A DNA stretch of 64,000 nt from Lachnospiraceae bacterium (GCA_016288005.1 JAEEXY010000001.1:124001-188000), one strand, 5' to 3'. Positions 41,584-51,203 are shown, counted from the first letter of the stretch. Program-made: numbers and translations. The notes: generated by a model not told the origin, from the sequence alone.

Positions 41584-42246
41584 ATGAATCTTGCTACCGA
41601 AATATTATTGTGCATAGTCAGCGGATACCTGATCGGCACATTTTCGACGAGTTATATCATCGGCAAAACAAATCATCTCGATATCAGGGACTACGGCAGC
41701 GGCAACGCAGGCACGACCAATGCCTTCAGGGTAATGGGCAGAAAGGCCGGGATCATCACGTTCATCGGTGATTTCCTTAAGGCCTTCATCCCGCTCACGA
41801 TCATGAAATACGTGCTCCTGCGCGGGGCCGATGAGTGCAGCCTTCTGATGCTCGTTTTCGGCATCATGTGCGTTATCGGACACAACTATCCGGTATGGCT
41901 GCATTTTAAAGGCGGAAAGGGTATTGCCGCGACCGGCGGCGTGTTTGTAGCGTTCGATCCCTGGATACTGATCCCCGGCGTGATCATATTCGGAGGAGTG
42001 ATCTATCTTTCGAAATATGTTTCGCTCGGATCGATATGCGTATCCATGCTTTTCCCTATCTGGGTAATACTCACAAAGTCGGCGGATCCTTACTACGGAT
42101 GGCTTATCGCCATTACCTTCCTGTTTACGGCGTCTGCGCTTTTCAGGCACCGTTCGAACATCGTAAGGCTGGCTCACGGCACCGAGAACAGGATCGGGGA
42201 GCATGTGGACCCGAATGCCGCCGCGGCTTCGAAGGATAAAGAATAA
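41584..42246 (+). CDS. plsY: Glycerol-3-phosphate acyltransferase PlsY
   Basis: PlsY acylates glycerol-3-phosphate from acyl-phosphate (product of PlsX, 16591). The 220-residue polytopic protein has the conserved loops DIRDYGSGNAGTTNAFRVMGRKAG, GHNYPVWLHFKGGKGIA and the C-terminal FRHRSNIVRLAHGTENRIG. gpsA, which makes its acceptor substrate, follows. Confidence 0.96.
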   Translation: MNLATEILLCIVSGYLIGTFSTSYIIGKTNHLDIRDYGSGNAGTTNAFRVMGRKAGIITFIGDFLKAFIPLTIMKYVLLRGADECSLLMLVFGIMCVIGHNYPVWLHFKGGKGIAATGGVFVAFDPWILIPGVIIFGGVIYLSKYVSLGSICVSMLFPIWVILTKSADPYYGWLIAITFLFTASALFRHRSNIVRLAHGTENRIGEHVDPNAAAASKDKE

Positions 42247-42271
42247 TAATCGCTAATTTGGAGGATGGGAC

Positions 42272-43282
42272 ATGTCTGTTACCGTACTTGGTGCCGGTAC
42301 ATGGGGCACCGCGATCACGATACTTCTCGCCAATAAGGGCAAGGACGTTATTCTCTGGTCAAAGCTGGAGAATGAGATACAGGCTCTGGAGGCTGACCGC
42401 AGCTATATCAAAAACCTTCCGGGCGCTGTGCTCCCGGATTCGGTAAAACTTACCTGCGATCATGAGTACGCCTGCAAAACATCGGATCCCGAGCTAATTG
42501 TTTTTGCGGTCGCTTCGCCTTTTGTGCGTTCGACCGCGCATCTGGTAAGCCCCTTCATCAGGGAAGGCCAGAGGATCGTCAATGTGGCGAAGGGTATCGA
42601 AGAGTCGACGCTCTATACTTTGCTCGACATACTTAACGAGGAAATACCGCAGGGCAATAATTCAGTACTTTCAGGCCCGAGCCATGCGGAAGAGGTCAGC
42701 CGTCTGATACCCACTACAGTTGTAGTCGCGTCTCATGACCGCGCTACCGCAGAGTTTTTGCAGGATATGTTCATGACCGATACATTCAGGGTTTATACAA
42801 GTGACGACGTGATCGGTGTTGAGCTCGGAGGCTCCGTTAAGAATGTTATCGCGCTCGCGGCAGGCATGTCCGACGGACTCGGTTTTGGCGACAATACAAA
42901 GGCAGCCCTGATGACGAGAGGTCTGGCTGAGATAAGCCGCCTGGGACTTGCGATGGGAGCGAAGCTCGAGACCCTGTGCGGTCTGTCGGGCATCGGCGAT
43001 CTGTTCGTTACATGCACATCGCATCACAGCCGCAACTGGAAGGCCGGCAATCTGATCGGACAGGGCATGGATACCGAATCCGCGATGAAAGAAGTAAACC
43101 AGGTGGTCGAGGGTGTGCATTGCGCCAAGGCCGCATTAAAGCTCGCTAAAAAATATAATATAGAGATGCCTATCGTTGAGCAGGTGAACAAGATCCTTTT
43201 CGAAGGCAAGTCTGCGCGCGAAGCCGTTTCGGAGCTTCTGCTCCGCGAAAGAAGAGCCGAGCACGGCTCCATGGACTGGTAA
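42272..43282 (+). CDS. gpsA: Glycerol-3-phosphate dehydrogenase [NAD(P)+]
   Basis: GpsA makes sn-glycerol-3-phosphate from dihydroxyacetone phosphate for PlsY. The 336-residue protein has the dinucleotide motif GAGTWGT (7-13), NVAKGIE, LSGPSHAEEV, ELGGSVKNVIALAAG with the catalytic Lys, and GLSGIGDLFVTC. GGAGG precedes the ATG. Confidence 0.97.
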   Translation: MSVTVLGAGTWGTAITILLANKGKDVILWSKLENEIQALEADRSYIKNLPGAVLPDSVKLTCDHEYACKTSDPELIVFAVASPFVRSTAHLVSPFIREGQRIVNVAKGIEESTLYTLLDILNEEIPQGNNSVLSGPSHAEEVSRLIPTTVVVASHDRATAEFLQDMFMTDTFRVYTSDDVIGVELGGSVKNVIALAAGMSDGLGFGDNTKAALMTRGLAEISRLGLAMGAKLETLCGLSGIGDLFVTCTSHHSRNWKAGNLIGQGMDTESAMKEVNQVVEGVHCAKAALKLAKKYNIEMPIVEQVNKILFEGKSAREAVSELLLRERRAEHGSMDW

Positions 43283-43292
43283 TGATGTTATA

Positions 43293-43313
43293 CCGGTCCG
43301 AAGAGCGGACCGG
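43293..43313 (+). other. Intercistronic hairpin between gpsA and udk
   Basis: CCGGTCCG (43293-43300) and CGGACCGG (43306-43313) form an 8-bp perfect stem with an AAGAG loop. No T-run follows, so it is more likely an mRNA-stabilising or processing element than a terminator. Confidence 0.6.
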
Positions 43314-43339
43314 AAACGATATAAACGGGAGGTTTGGCC

Positions 43340-43954
43340 ATGAGTGACTGTATCATCATCGGTATCGCGGGAGGCACCGCGTCCGGAAAGACAACCGTAG
43401 CACAGAAGATCAAAGAGGTATTCGGGAGCAACGTCGAGCTCGTTTCGCACGATTATTATTACCTGCCTCACAATGACATGACCTATGAGGAGCGTACGAA
43501 GATCAATTACGATCATCCGAACGCTTTCGAAACCGACCGCCTTATCCGCGATATACGTGACCTTAAGGCAGGTAAAGCCGTTGATGTTCCGGTATATGAT
43601 TTCACTATACACAACAGGGTCGACGATACTGTCAGGGTCGAGCCCAAGCGAGTTATCATCGTCGAGGGTATCCTTGTTTTCGAAAATGAGGAGCTCAGGA
43701 GCCTGATGGATATCAAGATATTTGTCGATACGGATTCCGATGAGAGACTGGCCAGGAGAATTCTCCGCGACGTTAAGGAAAGAGGGCGCTCGCTCGATTC
43801 CGTGCTCACCCAGTACACTACGACGGTTAAGCCGATGCACGATCAGTTTGTCGAGCCTTCGAAGCGCTACGCCGACGTCATCATCCCGCGCGGAGGCCAG
43901 AACAGCGTGGCTCTGGAGATGATCAACGAGAGGATAAAGAGCATTCTCAGATGA
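43340..43954 (+). CDS. udk: Uridine kinase
   Basis: This 204-residue kinase phosphorylates uridine/cytidine in pyrimidine salvage. P-loop GGTASGKT (11-18), SHDYYY, NYDHPNAFETD and YDFTIHNR are family motifs. The frame opens at TTG 43334, but ATG 43340 lies 7 nt after GGGAGG (43327-43332) and is preferred. Confidence 0.93.
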   Translation: MSDCIIIGIAGGTASGKTTVAQKIKEVFGSNVELVSHDYYYLPHNDMTYEERTKINYDHPNAFETDRLIRDIRDLKAGKAVDVPVYDFTIHNRVDDTVRVEPKRVIIVEGILVFENEELRSLMDIKIFVDTDSDERLARRILRDVKERGRSLDSVLTQYTTTVKPMHDQFVEPSKRYADVIIPRGGQNSVALEMINERIKSILR

Positions 43955-44013
43955 GCTTGGTTCCGATATAATGTAGTCGATACATGATTCAAAATAATTC
44001 TTAAATATTACTA

Positions 44014-44057
44014 CTGGATATTTTGTTGTAATTTTTTCCAAAATATCCAGTTTTTTT
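44014..44057 (+). terminator. Terminator after udk
   Basis: CTGGATATTTT (44014-44024) pairs with AAAATATCCAG (44040-44050) across a 15-nt loop, followed by seven T. Confidence 0.85.
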
Positions 44058-44068
44058 GTTCAATTTTC

Positions 44069-44097
44069 TTGACAAAATTGTGTCAGCCTTGTAATAT
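44069..44097 (+). promoter_or_regulatory. Promoter with overlapping palindrome for the NlpC/P60 gene
   Basis: TTGACA (44069-44074), 17 bp, TAATAT (44092-44097). The -35 is one arm of TGACA-AAATTG-TGTCA (44070-44085), a possible operator. Confidence 0.7.
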
Positions 44098-44156
44098 AGT
44101 CAATGGAATTGTAATAAAAACGTAATATTTGACTTTTCAACAGGAGGTAAGCAGTC

Positions 44157-45260
44157 TTGAGATTGACAGGATTTAAGAAATTCAGTTTAATACTTTCAAT
44201 TTCTCTTATTGTATGCCTTTTGGGGGGAACGACATACGTCAGTGCAGGTTTTTTGACGGGGGATGAAGCACTGGGAGGAGTTTCGTATTTCTTAGAGAAA
44301 TACTACGAGAGAGTCGGCAATGATGATGAAGGTGCTTCGGGTGCATTGCTTGCTGACGAAGTCACGATCCCGGATAATGTTGCGATAGCAAACGTCAATG
44401 ATTATGTTAATATTCGTTCCGGAGCGGGTACCTCATACGGAGTAGTAGGTTACCTGCCGAAGAATGGCATGTGTACCGTCCTTGAACTTACTGAGGACAA
44501 CAGCTGGGCAAAGATCGAATCCGGTGCTGTTACGGGATACGTATCATGCGAATATCTGTACACGGGCGAAGAGGGAAGAAAAAAGGCGGAGCAGCTTGCA
44601 AAGCTTATGGCAACCGTTAATGCCGGAACCGTTAATTTCCGTTCGACACCCGATACGATAAGCGATGATAACATTCTTGCTACAGTTACCAACGGTGAAG
44701 CTCTTGTAGTCATCGAAGAGACTGTTGTAAATAAGGACGATGAAACGACTCTCTGGGTCAAGGCTTATCTGGACGATATGGAAGGCTATATTGCCAAGCG
44801 TTTCGTTTCGGTTGCCTATGACTGGGTAAGAGCGGTTTCCATGACATCCATAGTCGGAGCTGATTCCGCGAGCAATCTGTCCTCGCTTCGCGCGGCCATC
44901 GTTATCGAGGCCAAGAAGCACATCGGACTGAAGTATGTCTGGGGCGGCAATTCGTTAAAGACCGGTGCCGACTGCTCAGGCTTCTGCCTTGCGGTTTACA
45001 GAGCGGTAGGCATCAGCACAAAGAACATGCCCCGCACCTCCACCGAGCTTGCGTCTTGCTCTAAGGGCAAGAAGGTTTCGTTATCTGCGGCTAAGCCCGG
45101 AGACCTGGTATTCTACGGTGATAAGTCCGGACATGTCAACCATGTCGCGATCTACATCGGAAACGGCCAGATCATTCATGAGGCAGGAAGAGCCAGCGGC
45201 TGCAAGATCTCATCGGTCAATTACCGTACGCCGCTTAAGATAAAGAACTTTATTGATTAA
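44157..45260 (+). CDS. Secreted SH3-NlpC/P60 cell-wall hydrolase
   Basis: This 367-residue protein has a signal peptide (1 to about 31) and two bacterial SH3 domains (about 80-140, VNIRSGAGTSYGVVGYLPKNG; and about 155-220, VNFRSTPDT). A C-terminal NlpC/P60 domain (about 248-367) has candidate catalytic C273 in GADCSGFC, and HVNHVAIYIG and IHEA supply the His region. It should cleave D-gamma-glutamyl-diaminopimelate bonds in wall peptides, with the SH3 domains binding the wall. The start is TTG 44157 with AGGAGG 9 nt upstream. It is a single-gene unit between two terminators. Confidence 0.92.
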   Translation: MRLTGFKKFSLILSISLIVCLLGGTTYVSAGFLTGDEALGGVSYFLEKYYERVGNDDEGASGALLADEVTIPDNVAIANVNDYVNIRSGAGTSYGVVGYLPKNGMCTVLELTEDNSWAKIESGAVTGYVSCEYLYTGEEGRKKAEQLAKLMATVNAGTVNFRSTPDTISDDNILATVTNGEALVVIEETVVNKDDETTLWVKAYLDDMEGYIAKRFVSVAYDWVRAVSMTSIVGADSASNLSSLRAAIVIEAKKHIGLKYVWGGNSLKTGADCSGFCLAVYRAVGISTKNMPRTSTELASCSKGKKVSLSAAKPGDLVFYGDKSGHVNHVAIYIGNGQIIHEAGRASGCKISSVNYRTPLKIKNFID

Positions 45261-45282
45261 AATTATCTGTGGGTTTACAGGG

Positions 45283-45316
45283 AGCTGCGTCCGAAAGGGC
45301 GCAGCTTTCTTTCATT
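45283..45316 (+). terminator. Terminator after the NlpC/P60 gene
   Basis: AGCTGCGTCC (45283-45292) pairs with GGGCGCAGCT (45297-45306) with one T-G pair and a GAAA loop, followed by TTCTTTCATTT. Confidence 0.85.
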
Positions 45317-45344
45317 TGCAATCTCAGGTCTGAAATGGTAAAAT
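45316..45344 (+). promoter_or_regulatory. Promoter for mutS-mutL-miaA
   Basis: TTGCAA (45316-45321), 17 bp, TAAAAT (45339-45344) with TGG directly before the -10. Confidence 0.65.
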
Positions 45345-45385
45345 AAATCAGTTAGGGAAGAAAGATTTCGGAGGGATTTGGCAGT

Positions 45386-48079
45386 ATGCCTGAGCAGTCG
45401 CTGACTAAGCTTTCGGAGATCAACATCGATGATGTTACTCCGGGATTTAAGCAATATATAGAGGTTAAACAGAAGTACCCGGACTGTATTCTGTTCTACA
45501 GGCTCGGTGATTTTTATGAGATGTTCTTTGACGATGCCGTCATCGCGTCGAGAGAGCTCGAACTCACTCTGACAGCAAAGGCCTGCGGGCTGGAGCTTCG
45601 TGCCGCCATGTGCGGGATCCCTTATCACGCATACGAAAACAATATGAACAGGCTGGTGGAGAACGGCTATAAGGTCGCGATCTGCGAGCAGGTGGAAGAC
45701 CCCAAGCTTGCGAAGGGTCTGGTTAAGCGTGAAGTTATCCGCATTGTCACACCCGGTACAAATATTTCCGCGCAGTCGCTCGAGGAATCGAAGAACAATT
45801 ATCTGATGTCCCTGTATTATACGGGCGATGTGTTCGGGCTTTCGTTTGTTGATGTTTCGACGGGCGATTTCCATGTGACCGAGTGCGGGACGGCGGGCAG
45901 GGTGCTCGATGAGATCAACGCTTACGCGCCTTCGGAGATCGTATGCAACGCGGCCGCGCAGATGAGCGGCGTGGATCTCGATCAGCTGCGCGAGCGCGAT
46001 CATATATGCATTTCATCGCTCGATGAGAGCTTCTTCGATGAAGCGGAGGGCAAAAAGCTGCTCTGTGAGCATTTTAAGGTCGACAGCATAGAAAAGCTGG
46101 GGCTTTCGGGATATGAATTTGGAGTTATTTCCGCTGCCGCGGTACTCAGGTTCCTGTATGAGACCCAGATGATATCGCTGGAGCATATCACTTCGATCCT
46201 GCCTTATGTAAACGGCAGATACATGATCATCGACAATTCCACCAGACGCAATCTCGAACTGTGCGAGACTCTCCGTGAGAAGAACCGCAGGGGTTCGCTG
46301 CTCTGGGTTGTCGATAAGACAAAGACCGCCATGGGCGCGCGCATGCTAAGGACCTTTATCGAACAGCCCATGCTGGACAAAGAGGATATCGAGGACAGGC
46401 TCGACGCTGTTGAGGAGCTCAAAAACGCGTATATCGACCGCGAGGAGATCAGGGAGTATCTCAATACGATCTACGACCTCGAGCGACTGGCCGGCAGGAT
46501 CAGCTACCGCAACGCAAATCCGCGCGATCTGATAGCGTTTGCTTCATCGCTCGAGATGCTGCCCGCGATCAGGCTCCTTTGCGAACAGTTTAAGTCAAAG
46601 CTGCTGTGCGATGTATATGAAAAGCTCGATCCGCTGCAGGATATCAGGAGCCTCATCGTTGACGCGATAATCGACGATCCGCCCGTGCAGATCAAGGAGG
46701 GCGGCATATTTAAGACCGGCTTCAATTCCGAGATAGATTCGCTGAGGAACGCGAAGAGCGAGGGCAAGAACTGGCTGGCGGACTTAGAGACAAAGGAAAG
46801 GGACCGCACCGGCATCAAAAACCTCAAGGTCAAATTCAGCAGGAATTTCGGATACTGCCTGGAGGTAACGAACTCATTTAAGGATCTCGTGCCCGGGGAC
46901 TGGACGAGACGCCAGACGCTGACCGGCGCCGAGCGTTATACGACCGTTGAACTTAAAGAACTCGAGGATAAGATAGTAAATGCCGAGAGCAGGCTGTTTG
47001 CGCTCGAATACGATCTGTTCACGCAGATCAGGGAGCAGATAGCGGCCAATATCGCCCGCATCCAGCAGACCGCGAAGGCGATCGCGCTGCTCGATTCCTA
47101 TGCCTCGATCGCTTACGTCGCGGAGAGGAATAATTTTGTCAGACCTTCGATCAATACCGACGGTGTGATCAATATCAAAAACGGACGTCATCCTGTGGTC
47201 GAACAGTTTATCGGCGCGGATTCGTTCGTCGCCAACGATACATACCTTGACAACAAAAACTCGCGTATAGCGATCATCACGGGCCCCAATATGGCCGGCA
47301 AATCGACGTATATGCGTCAGACTGCGCTGATCGTTCTGATGGCGCAGTGCGGCTTCTTTGTGCCCGCGGAGAGCGCGGACATAGGTATTGTCGACAGGAT
47401 ATTTACACGTGTCGGGGCTTCGGACGATCTGGCTTCGGGCCAGAGTACGTTCATGGTCGAGATGAATGAAGTCGCATATATCCTGAAGAACGCTACCGCG
47501 AAGAGCCTGCTGATCCTCGATGAGATAGGGCGCGGCACATCGACGTTTGACGGACTGGGCATCGCATGGGCCGTTGTCGAGTACATCAGCAGCAGAAAGC
47601 AGATCGGAGCGAAGACGCTGTTCGCGACTCATTATCATGAACTCACCGAACTCGAGGACAAGCTCGAGAGTGTCAATAACTACTGCATAGCGGTCAAGGA
47701 GCAGGGAGAGGACATCATTTTCCTGCGCAAGATAATCCGCGGCGGAGCGGACCGCAGCTACGGCATACAGGTCGCGCGACTGGCGGGACTGCCCGAGGCG
47801 GTGCTTGCGCGTGCCCGCGAGATAGTTGATATCCTGACCGACAATGACATAAACGGCAAGATACGTGAGAATGTCGATGTCATTACCGCTAAGACAAGGA
47901 GCCCGAAGAAGGCACAAAACGACCTCGAAGCGGGACAGATGAGCCTGTTTGACGCATTCGGCGGCGGAAGTGAGAATAAAGAGGTCATCGATAAACTGAA
48001 GAGCATTAAAGTCGATGAGCTGAGGCCGGTTGAGGCGCTCAACCTGCTGGCCGAGCTGCAGGGAATGATAAAAGAGTAA
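45386..48079 (+). CDS. mutS: DNA mismatch repair protein MutS
   Basis: MutS recognises mismatches and recruits MutL. The 897-residue protein has the mismatch-binding FYEMFFDDA near 50, core and clamp domains, Walker A GPNMAGKS (633-640), FMVEMNEVAYIL, LDEIGRGTSTFDG and the helix-turn-helix dimer region. A C-terminal tail carries QMSLFDAFG, a beta-clamp-binding-like peptide. mutL follows after 15 bp. Confidence 0.98.
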   Translation: MPEQSLTKLSEINIDDVTPGFKQYIEVKQKYPDCILFYRLGDFYEMFFDDAVIASRELELTLTAKACGLELRAAMCGIPYHAYENNMNRLVENGYKVAICEQVEDPKLAKGLVKREVIRIVTPGTNISAQSLEESKNNYLMSLYYTGDVFGLSFVDVSTGDFHVTECGTAGRVLDEINAYAPSEIVCNAAAQMSGVDLDQLRERDHICISSLDESFFDEAEGKKLLCEHFKVDSIEKLGLSGYEFGVISAAAVLRFLYETQMISLEHITSILPYVNGRYMIIDNSTRRNLELCETLREKNRRGSLLWVVDKTKTAMGARMLRTFIEQPMLDKEDIEDRLDAVEELKNAYIDREEIREYLNTIYDLERLAGRISYRNANPRDLIAFASSLEMLPAIRLLCEQFKSKLLCDVYEKLDPLQDIRSLIVDAIIDDPPVQIKEGGIFKTGFNSEIDSLRNAKSEGKNWLADLETKERDRTGIKNLKVKFSRNFGYCLEVTNSFKDLVPGDWTRRQTLTGAERYTTVELKELEDKIVNAESRLFALEYDLFTQIREQIAANIARIQQTAKAIALLDSYASIAYVAERNNFVRPSINTDGVINIKNGRHPVVEQFIGADSFVANDTYLDNKNSRIAIITGPNMAGKSTYMRQTALIVLMAQCGFFVPAESADIGIVDRIFTRVGASDDLASGQSTFMVEMNEVAYILKNATAKSLLILDEIGRGTSTFDGLGIAWAVVEYISSRKQIGAKTLFATHYHELTELEDKLESVNNYCIAVKEQGEDIIFLRKIIRGGADRSYGIQVARLAGLPEAVLARAREIVDILTDNDINGKIRENVDVITAKTRSPKKAQNDLEAGQMSLFDAFGGGSENKEVIDKLKSIKVDELRPVEALNLLAELQGMIKE

Positions 48080-48094
48080 TCGAAGGAGAGCATT

Positions 48095-50245
48095 ATGTCT
48101 GTTATCAATGTTCTTGACAAAAACACGGTCAACCAGATCGCGGCCGGAGAAGTTATCGAGCGGCCCGCGTCTGTTGTCAAGGAACTGATCGAGAATTCCA
48201 TAGATGCCGGAGCGACTGCCGTTTCATGCGAGATAAAGGGCGGCGGTATCGAGCTGATCCGCATAACGGACAACGGCTGCGGAATCGGCGAGGATGACGT
48301 AAGGACCGCGTTCCTGCGCCATGCGACGAGTAAGATAAAGGACGCTTCGGACCTTGCGGACGTGCTGAGCCTGGGGTTCAGGGGCGAGGCGCTCGCCAGC
48401 ATCGCGTCGGTCAGCGAGGTCGAGCTGCTCACGCGCAGAAAGGACGATGTTACCGGTATCAGGTATCTGATCTCGGGGGGCGAAGAGCAGGGCATGGAGA
48501 GTGTCGGCTGCCCCGAAGGTACGACCTTCATAGTACGCAATCTGTTCAGCAATGTGCCCGTACGCCGCAAGTTTCTTAAATCCGCTTCAACAGAGGGATC
48601 GATCATCAATGAGCTGATCGAGAAGATCGCGATCTCGCATCCTGAGGTCTCGATCAAGTTTATCAACAATTCACGTACCGTGATATTCACGACCGGCAGC
48701 AATTCGATCCGCGATATCATATACGGCATATACGGACGCGAGATCACTGCGTCTCTGCTGGAGGTTAATTATGAAGACGAGAACGGCATAAAGGTCTCGG
48801 GATTTGTCGCAAAGCCCGTTGTCGCCCGCTCAAACCGCAATCTCGAGCACTATTACGTGAACGGCCGCTACATCAGGAGCAATATCATCAGCAAGGCCAT
48901 CGAGCAGGCATTTGCGCCCTACCTGATGCTGCATAAATACCCGTTTACCGCACTGCATCTCGAGATTCCCGCGCAGACGATGGACGTAAACGTTCATCCG
49001 ACCAAGCAGGAAGTACGCTTCGAAAAGCCCGACGACATATTTAATGCGGTTTATCAGGCTGTCTGCAATACATTGCGGGCCGTGGCGTTCATACCGAAGA
49101 CGATCACGCCGCCGATAGAAACCCGGAAAGAAGTGCTAGCAAAGAACATGTCGGACGAGCGCGTACAGAGCACTCCCGAGCCGTTTGAAAAGGTCAGGGC
49201 GGAGCAACGTTCGGCCGCGGCCGGGGATAAGCCGGAGCAAAGGCAGGTTACGGCCCCGGATACGTCTGAACAGAAGCCGGTTCCGGCATCGGATATGCCT
49301 GAACAGAAGCCGGTTGCTTCCGGGTATAAGACCGGGCAAGAGCCGGTTTTGGCAGAAGATAAGACCGTGGATAACGGATATAAAGCTTCGTTTGTCACGG
49401 AGGATATTGAGCCCGGTACGGATATTCCAGATGAAGCCGCCGTAACGGGCGACATGAGTGGTTTCGCGCGCAGCATCACGCAGGGGATGAATACCGGCAA
49501 TAATAAAGAAAGTGAAGACGATTCGGGCAGCGGCGATAATACGGACAGCAGATCCGCGGCTTATGCCCAGCTTGTGTTTGAAACCGACATTGACAGACAG
49601 AATGAAGACGAGGCGCCGGCTATCAGGCCCGAGACAAAAGAAGAGTTCAAAAAGGGCATGTACGACGGCTTTAAACTGATCGGGCAGATATTCAACACCT
49701 ACTGGATCGTCGAACTGTCGGACAAGCTCTATATGATCGACCAGCACGCAGCGCATGAAAAGACCATCTATGAAAAACTTGTAAAACAGTATAATGAGGC
49801 AGCGATACTTTCGCAGAGCATCAGTCCTGCGATGATCGTGAGCCTTTCCGCGCAGGAATGCGAGATCGTCGAAAAGCACCGTGACGATCTGGCAAGGCTC
49901 GGGTTTGACCTGGAGAGCTTCGGAGGCAGGGAATACAGGCTTTCGTCGGTTCCGCTGCAGCTCTATCAGATGGACGCCGTCGACCTGCTGCATGAGCTGA
50001 TAGACACGTTCTCAGAGGACAGTGTAAGACTGGCCAGACAGACCGCGACGATGAACTACCGACTTGCTACCTGCGCCTGCAAGGCGGCGGTCAAGGGCAA
50101 TACGAGGATCTCGCGTGATGAGGCCGAGGCGCTCATCAAGGAGCTGCTGACCCTGCAGAATCCTTTTAACTGTCCGCATGGCAGACCCGTCATCATTTCG
50201 ATGACAAAATATGAACTGGAAAGGAAGTTTAAGAGAGTATTGTGA
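48095..50245 (+). CDS. mutL: DNA mismatch repair protein MutL (endonuclease type)
   Basis: This 716-residue protein has a GHKL ATPase N-terminal domain (IAAGEVIERPASVVKELIENSIDAG, DNGCGI, LGFRGEALASIASV). A long variable linker (about 335-515) follows, then a C-terminal dimerisation/endonuclease domain with DQHAAHEKTIYE (549-560), ACKAAVKGN and CPHGRP. The metal-binding motif indicates a nicking MutL, as expected in a Firmicute without MutH. The linker contains five degenerate 11-residue repeats. It overlaps miaA by 4 bp. Confidence 0.97.
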   Translation: MSVINVLDKNTVNQIAAGEVIERPASVVKELIENSIDAGATAVSCEIKGGGIELIRITDNGCGIGEDDVRTAFLRHATSKIKDASDLADVLSLGFRGEALASIASVSEVELLTRRKDDVTGIRYLISGGEEQGMESVGCPEGTTFIVRNLFSNVPVRRKFLKSASTEGSIINELIEKIAISHPEVSIKFINNSRTVIFTTGSNSIRDIIYGIYGREITASLLEVNYEDENGIKVSGFVAKPVVARSNRNLEHYYVNGRYIRSNIISKAIEQAFAPYLMLHKYPFTALHLEIPAQTMDVNVHPTKQEVRFEKPDDIFNAVYQAVCNTLRAVAFIPKTITPPIETRKEVLAKNMSDERVQSTPEPFEKVRAEQRSAAAGDKPEQRQVTAPDTSEQKPVPASDMPEQKPVASGYKTGQEPVLAEDKTVDNGYKASFVTEDIEPGTDIPDEAAVTGDMSGFARSITQGMNTGNNKESEDDSGSGDNTDSRSAAYAQLVFETDIDRQNEDEAPAIRPETKEEFKKGMYDGFKLIGQIFNTYWIVELSDKLYMIDQHAAHEKTIYEKLVKQYNEAAILSQSISPAMIVSLSAQECEIVEKHRDDLARLGFDLESFGGREYRLSSVPLQLYQMDAVDLLHELIDTFSEDSVRLARQTATMNYRLATCACKAAVKGNTRISRDEAEALIKELLTLQNPFNCPHGRPVIISMTKYELERKFKRVL
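49193..49357 (+). repeat. Degenerate 33-bp tandem repeat in the mutL linker
   Basis: Five consecutive 33-bp units encode 11-residue repeats around the core E-Q-(K/R)-P-V (e.g. DTSEQKPVPAS, DMPEQKPVASG, YKTGQEPVLAE; residues about 367-421). Units are diverged, so this is an old in-frame expansion in a disordered linker. Confidence 0.75.
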
Positions 50246-51189
50246 AGACTCCCCTGGTGATCCTGAACGGTCCTACCGCGGTAGGAAAAACCGCTGTGTC
50301 GGTTGAACTGGCCCTGCGCATTGGCGGCGAGATCATTTCCGCCGATTCTATGCAGGTTTATCGCGGCATGGATATCGGCACGGCAAAGATCAGGCCCGGC
50401 GAGATGCGCGGTGTGCCCCATCATCTGATCGACATCATCGACCCGGACGAGCCATTTTCGGTACTTAATTTCAAGGAACTCGCGAAAAAATGCATCGATG
50501 AGACAGCTTCACGCGGGCATATACCTATTATCGCCGGAGGCACGGGGTTTTATATACAGGCTGTGCTTTATGATGTCGATTTCACGGAGTATGACGACGA
50601 AAAACAGGCAGAGATCAGAAAAAGGCTTGAGGCGGAGCTTGAAAAAAACGGCGCCCTGTATCTGTTTGAACGGCTAAAAGCCGTCGATCCGGTCTATGCC
50701 GGGATCATTCATCCGAACAATACAAAACGGCTGCTGCACGGGCTGGAGTTTTATGAACTGACCGGAAAACGGCTTTCCGAACACAATACAGAGCAGGCGG
50801 AGCGGGAGTCGCCGTATGATTTCAGATATTTCGTACTGACGGATGACCGTGACGCGATCTACGACAGGATAAACAGACGCGTGGATATCATGATCGCAGA
50901 CGGACTCGAGGCAGAGGTCAGAGGCCTGCTAGACCGCGGCTATACCGAGGATCTGCAGTCGATGCAGGGGATCGGGTATAAGGAAATGTGCGATCATATA
51001 TACGGCAGGACGTCTCTTGAAGAGGCAGTCGATGCGATAAAGCGTGAGACCAGGCATTATGCGAAAAAGCAGCTGACATGGTTTAAGCGGGAGCGGGATG
51101 TTGAGTTTATCGATATCCGTGATTTTAACAGCAGGACAGATATAGCGGCAGAACTGTCCCTATGTCTGCGGTGTCTGCAGCAGAAATAA
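50242..51189 (+). CDS. miaA: tRNA dimethylallyltransferase
   Basis: MiaA adds an isopentenyl group to A37 of tRNAs reading UNN codons. The 315-residue protein has P-loop GPTAVGKT (10-17), SADSMQVYRGMDIGTAK, GGTGFYIQA and SMQGIGYKEM. The start is GTG 50242, overlapping the mutL stop (GTGA). The substrate DMAPP comes from the MEP pathway, whose last enzyme is the IspH half at 13519. Confidence 0.96.
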   Translation: MKTPLVILNGPTAVGKTAVSVELALRIGGEIISADSMQVYRGMDIGTAKIRPGEMRGVPHHLIDIIDPDEPFSVLNFKELAKKCIDETASRGHIPIIAGGTGFYIQAVLYDVDFTEYDDEKQAEIRKRLEAELEKNGALYLFERLKAVDPVYAGIIHPNNTKRLLHGLEFYELTGKRLSEHNTEQAERESPYDFRYFVLTDDRDAIYDRINRRVDIMIADGLEAEVRGLLDRGYTEDLQSMQGIGYKEMCDHIYGRTSLEEAVDAIKRETRHYAKKQLTWFKRERDVEFIDIRDFNSRTDIAAELSLCLRCLQQK

Positions 51190-51203
51190 AAGGAGTAAAG
51201 GAA

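Noticed and set aside
43293-43313. gpsA-udk hairpin as a terminator
   Set aside because: No T-run follows; it is listed as an intercistronic hairpin instead.
49193-49357. 33-bp tandem repeats as a CRISPR array
   Set aside because: Units are directly adjacent without spacers, in frame within mutL, and degenerate.
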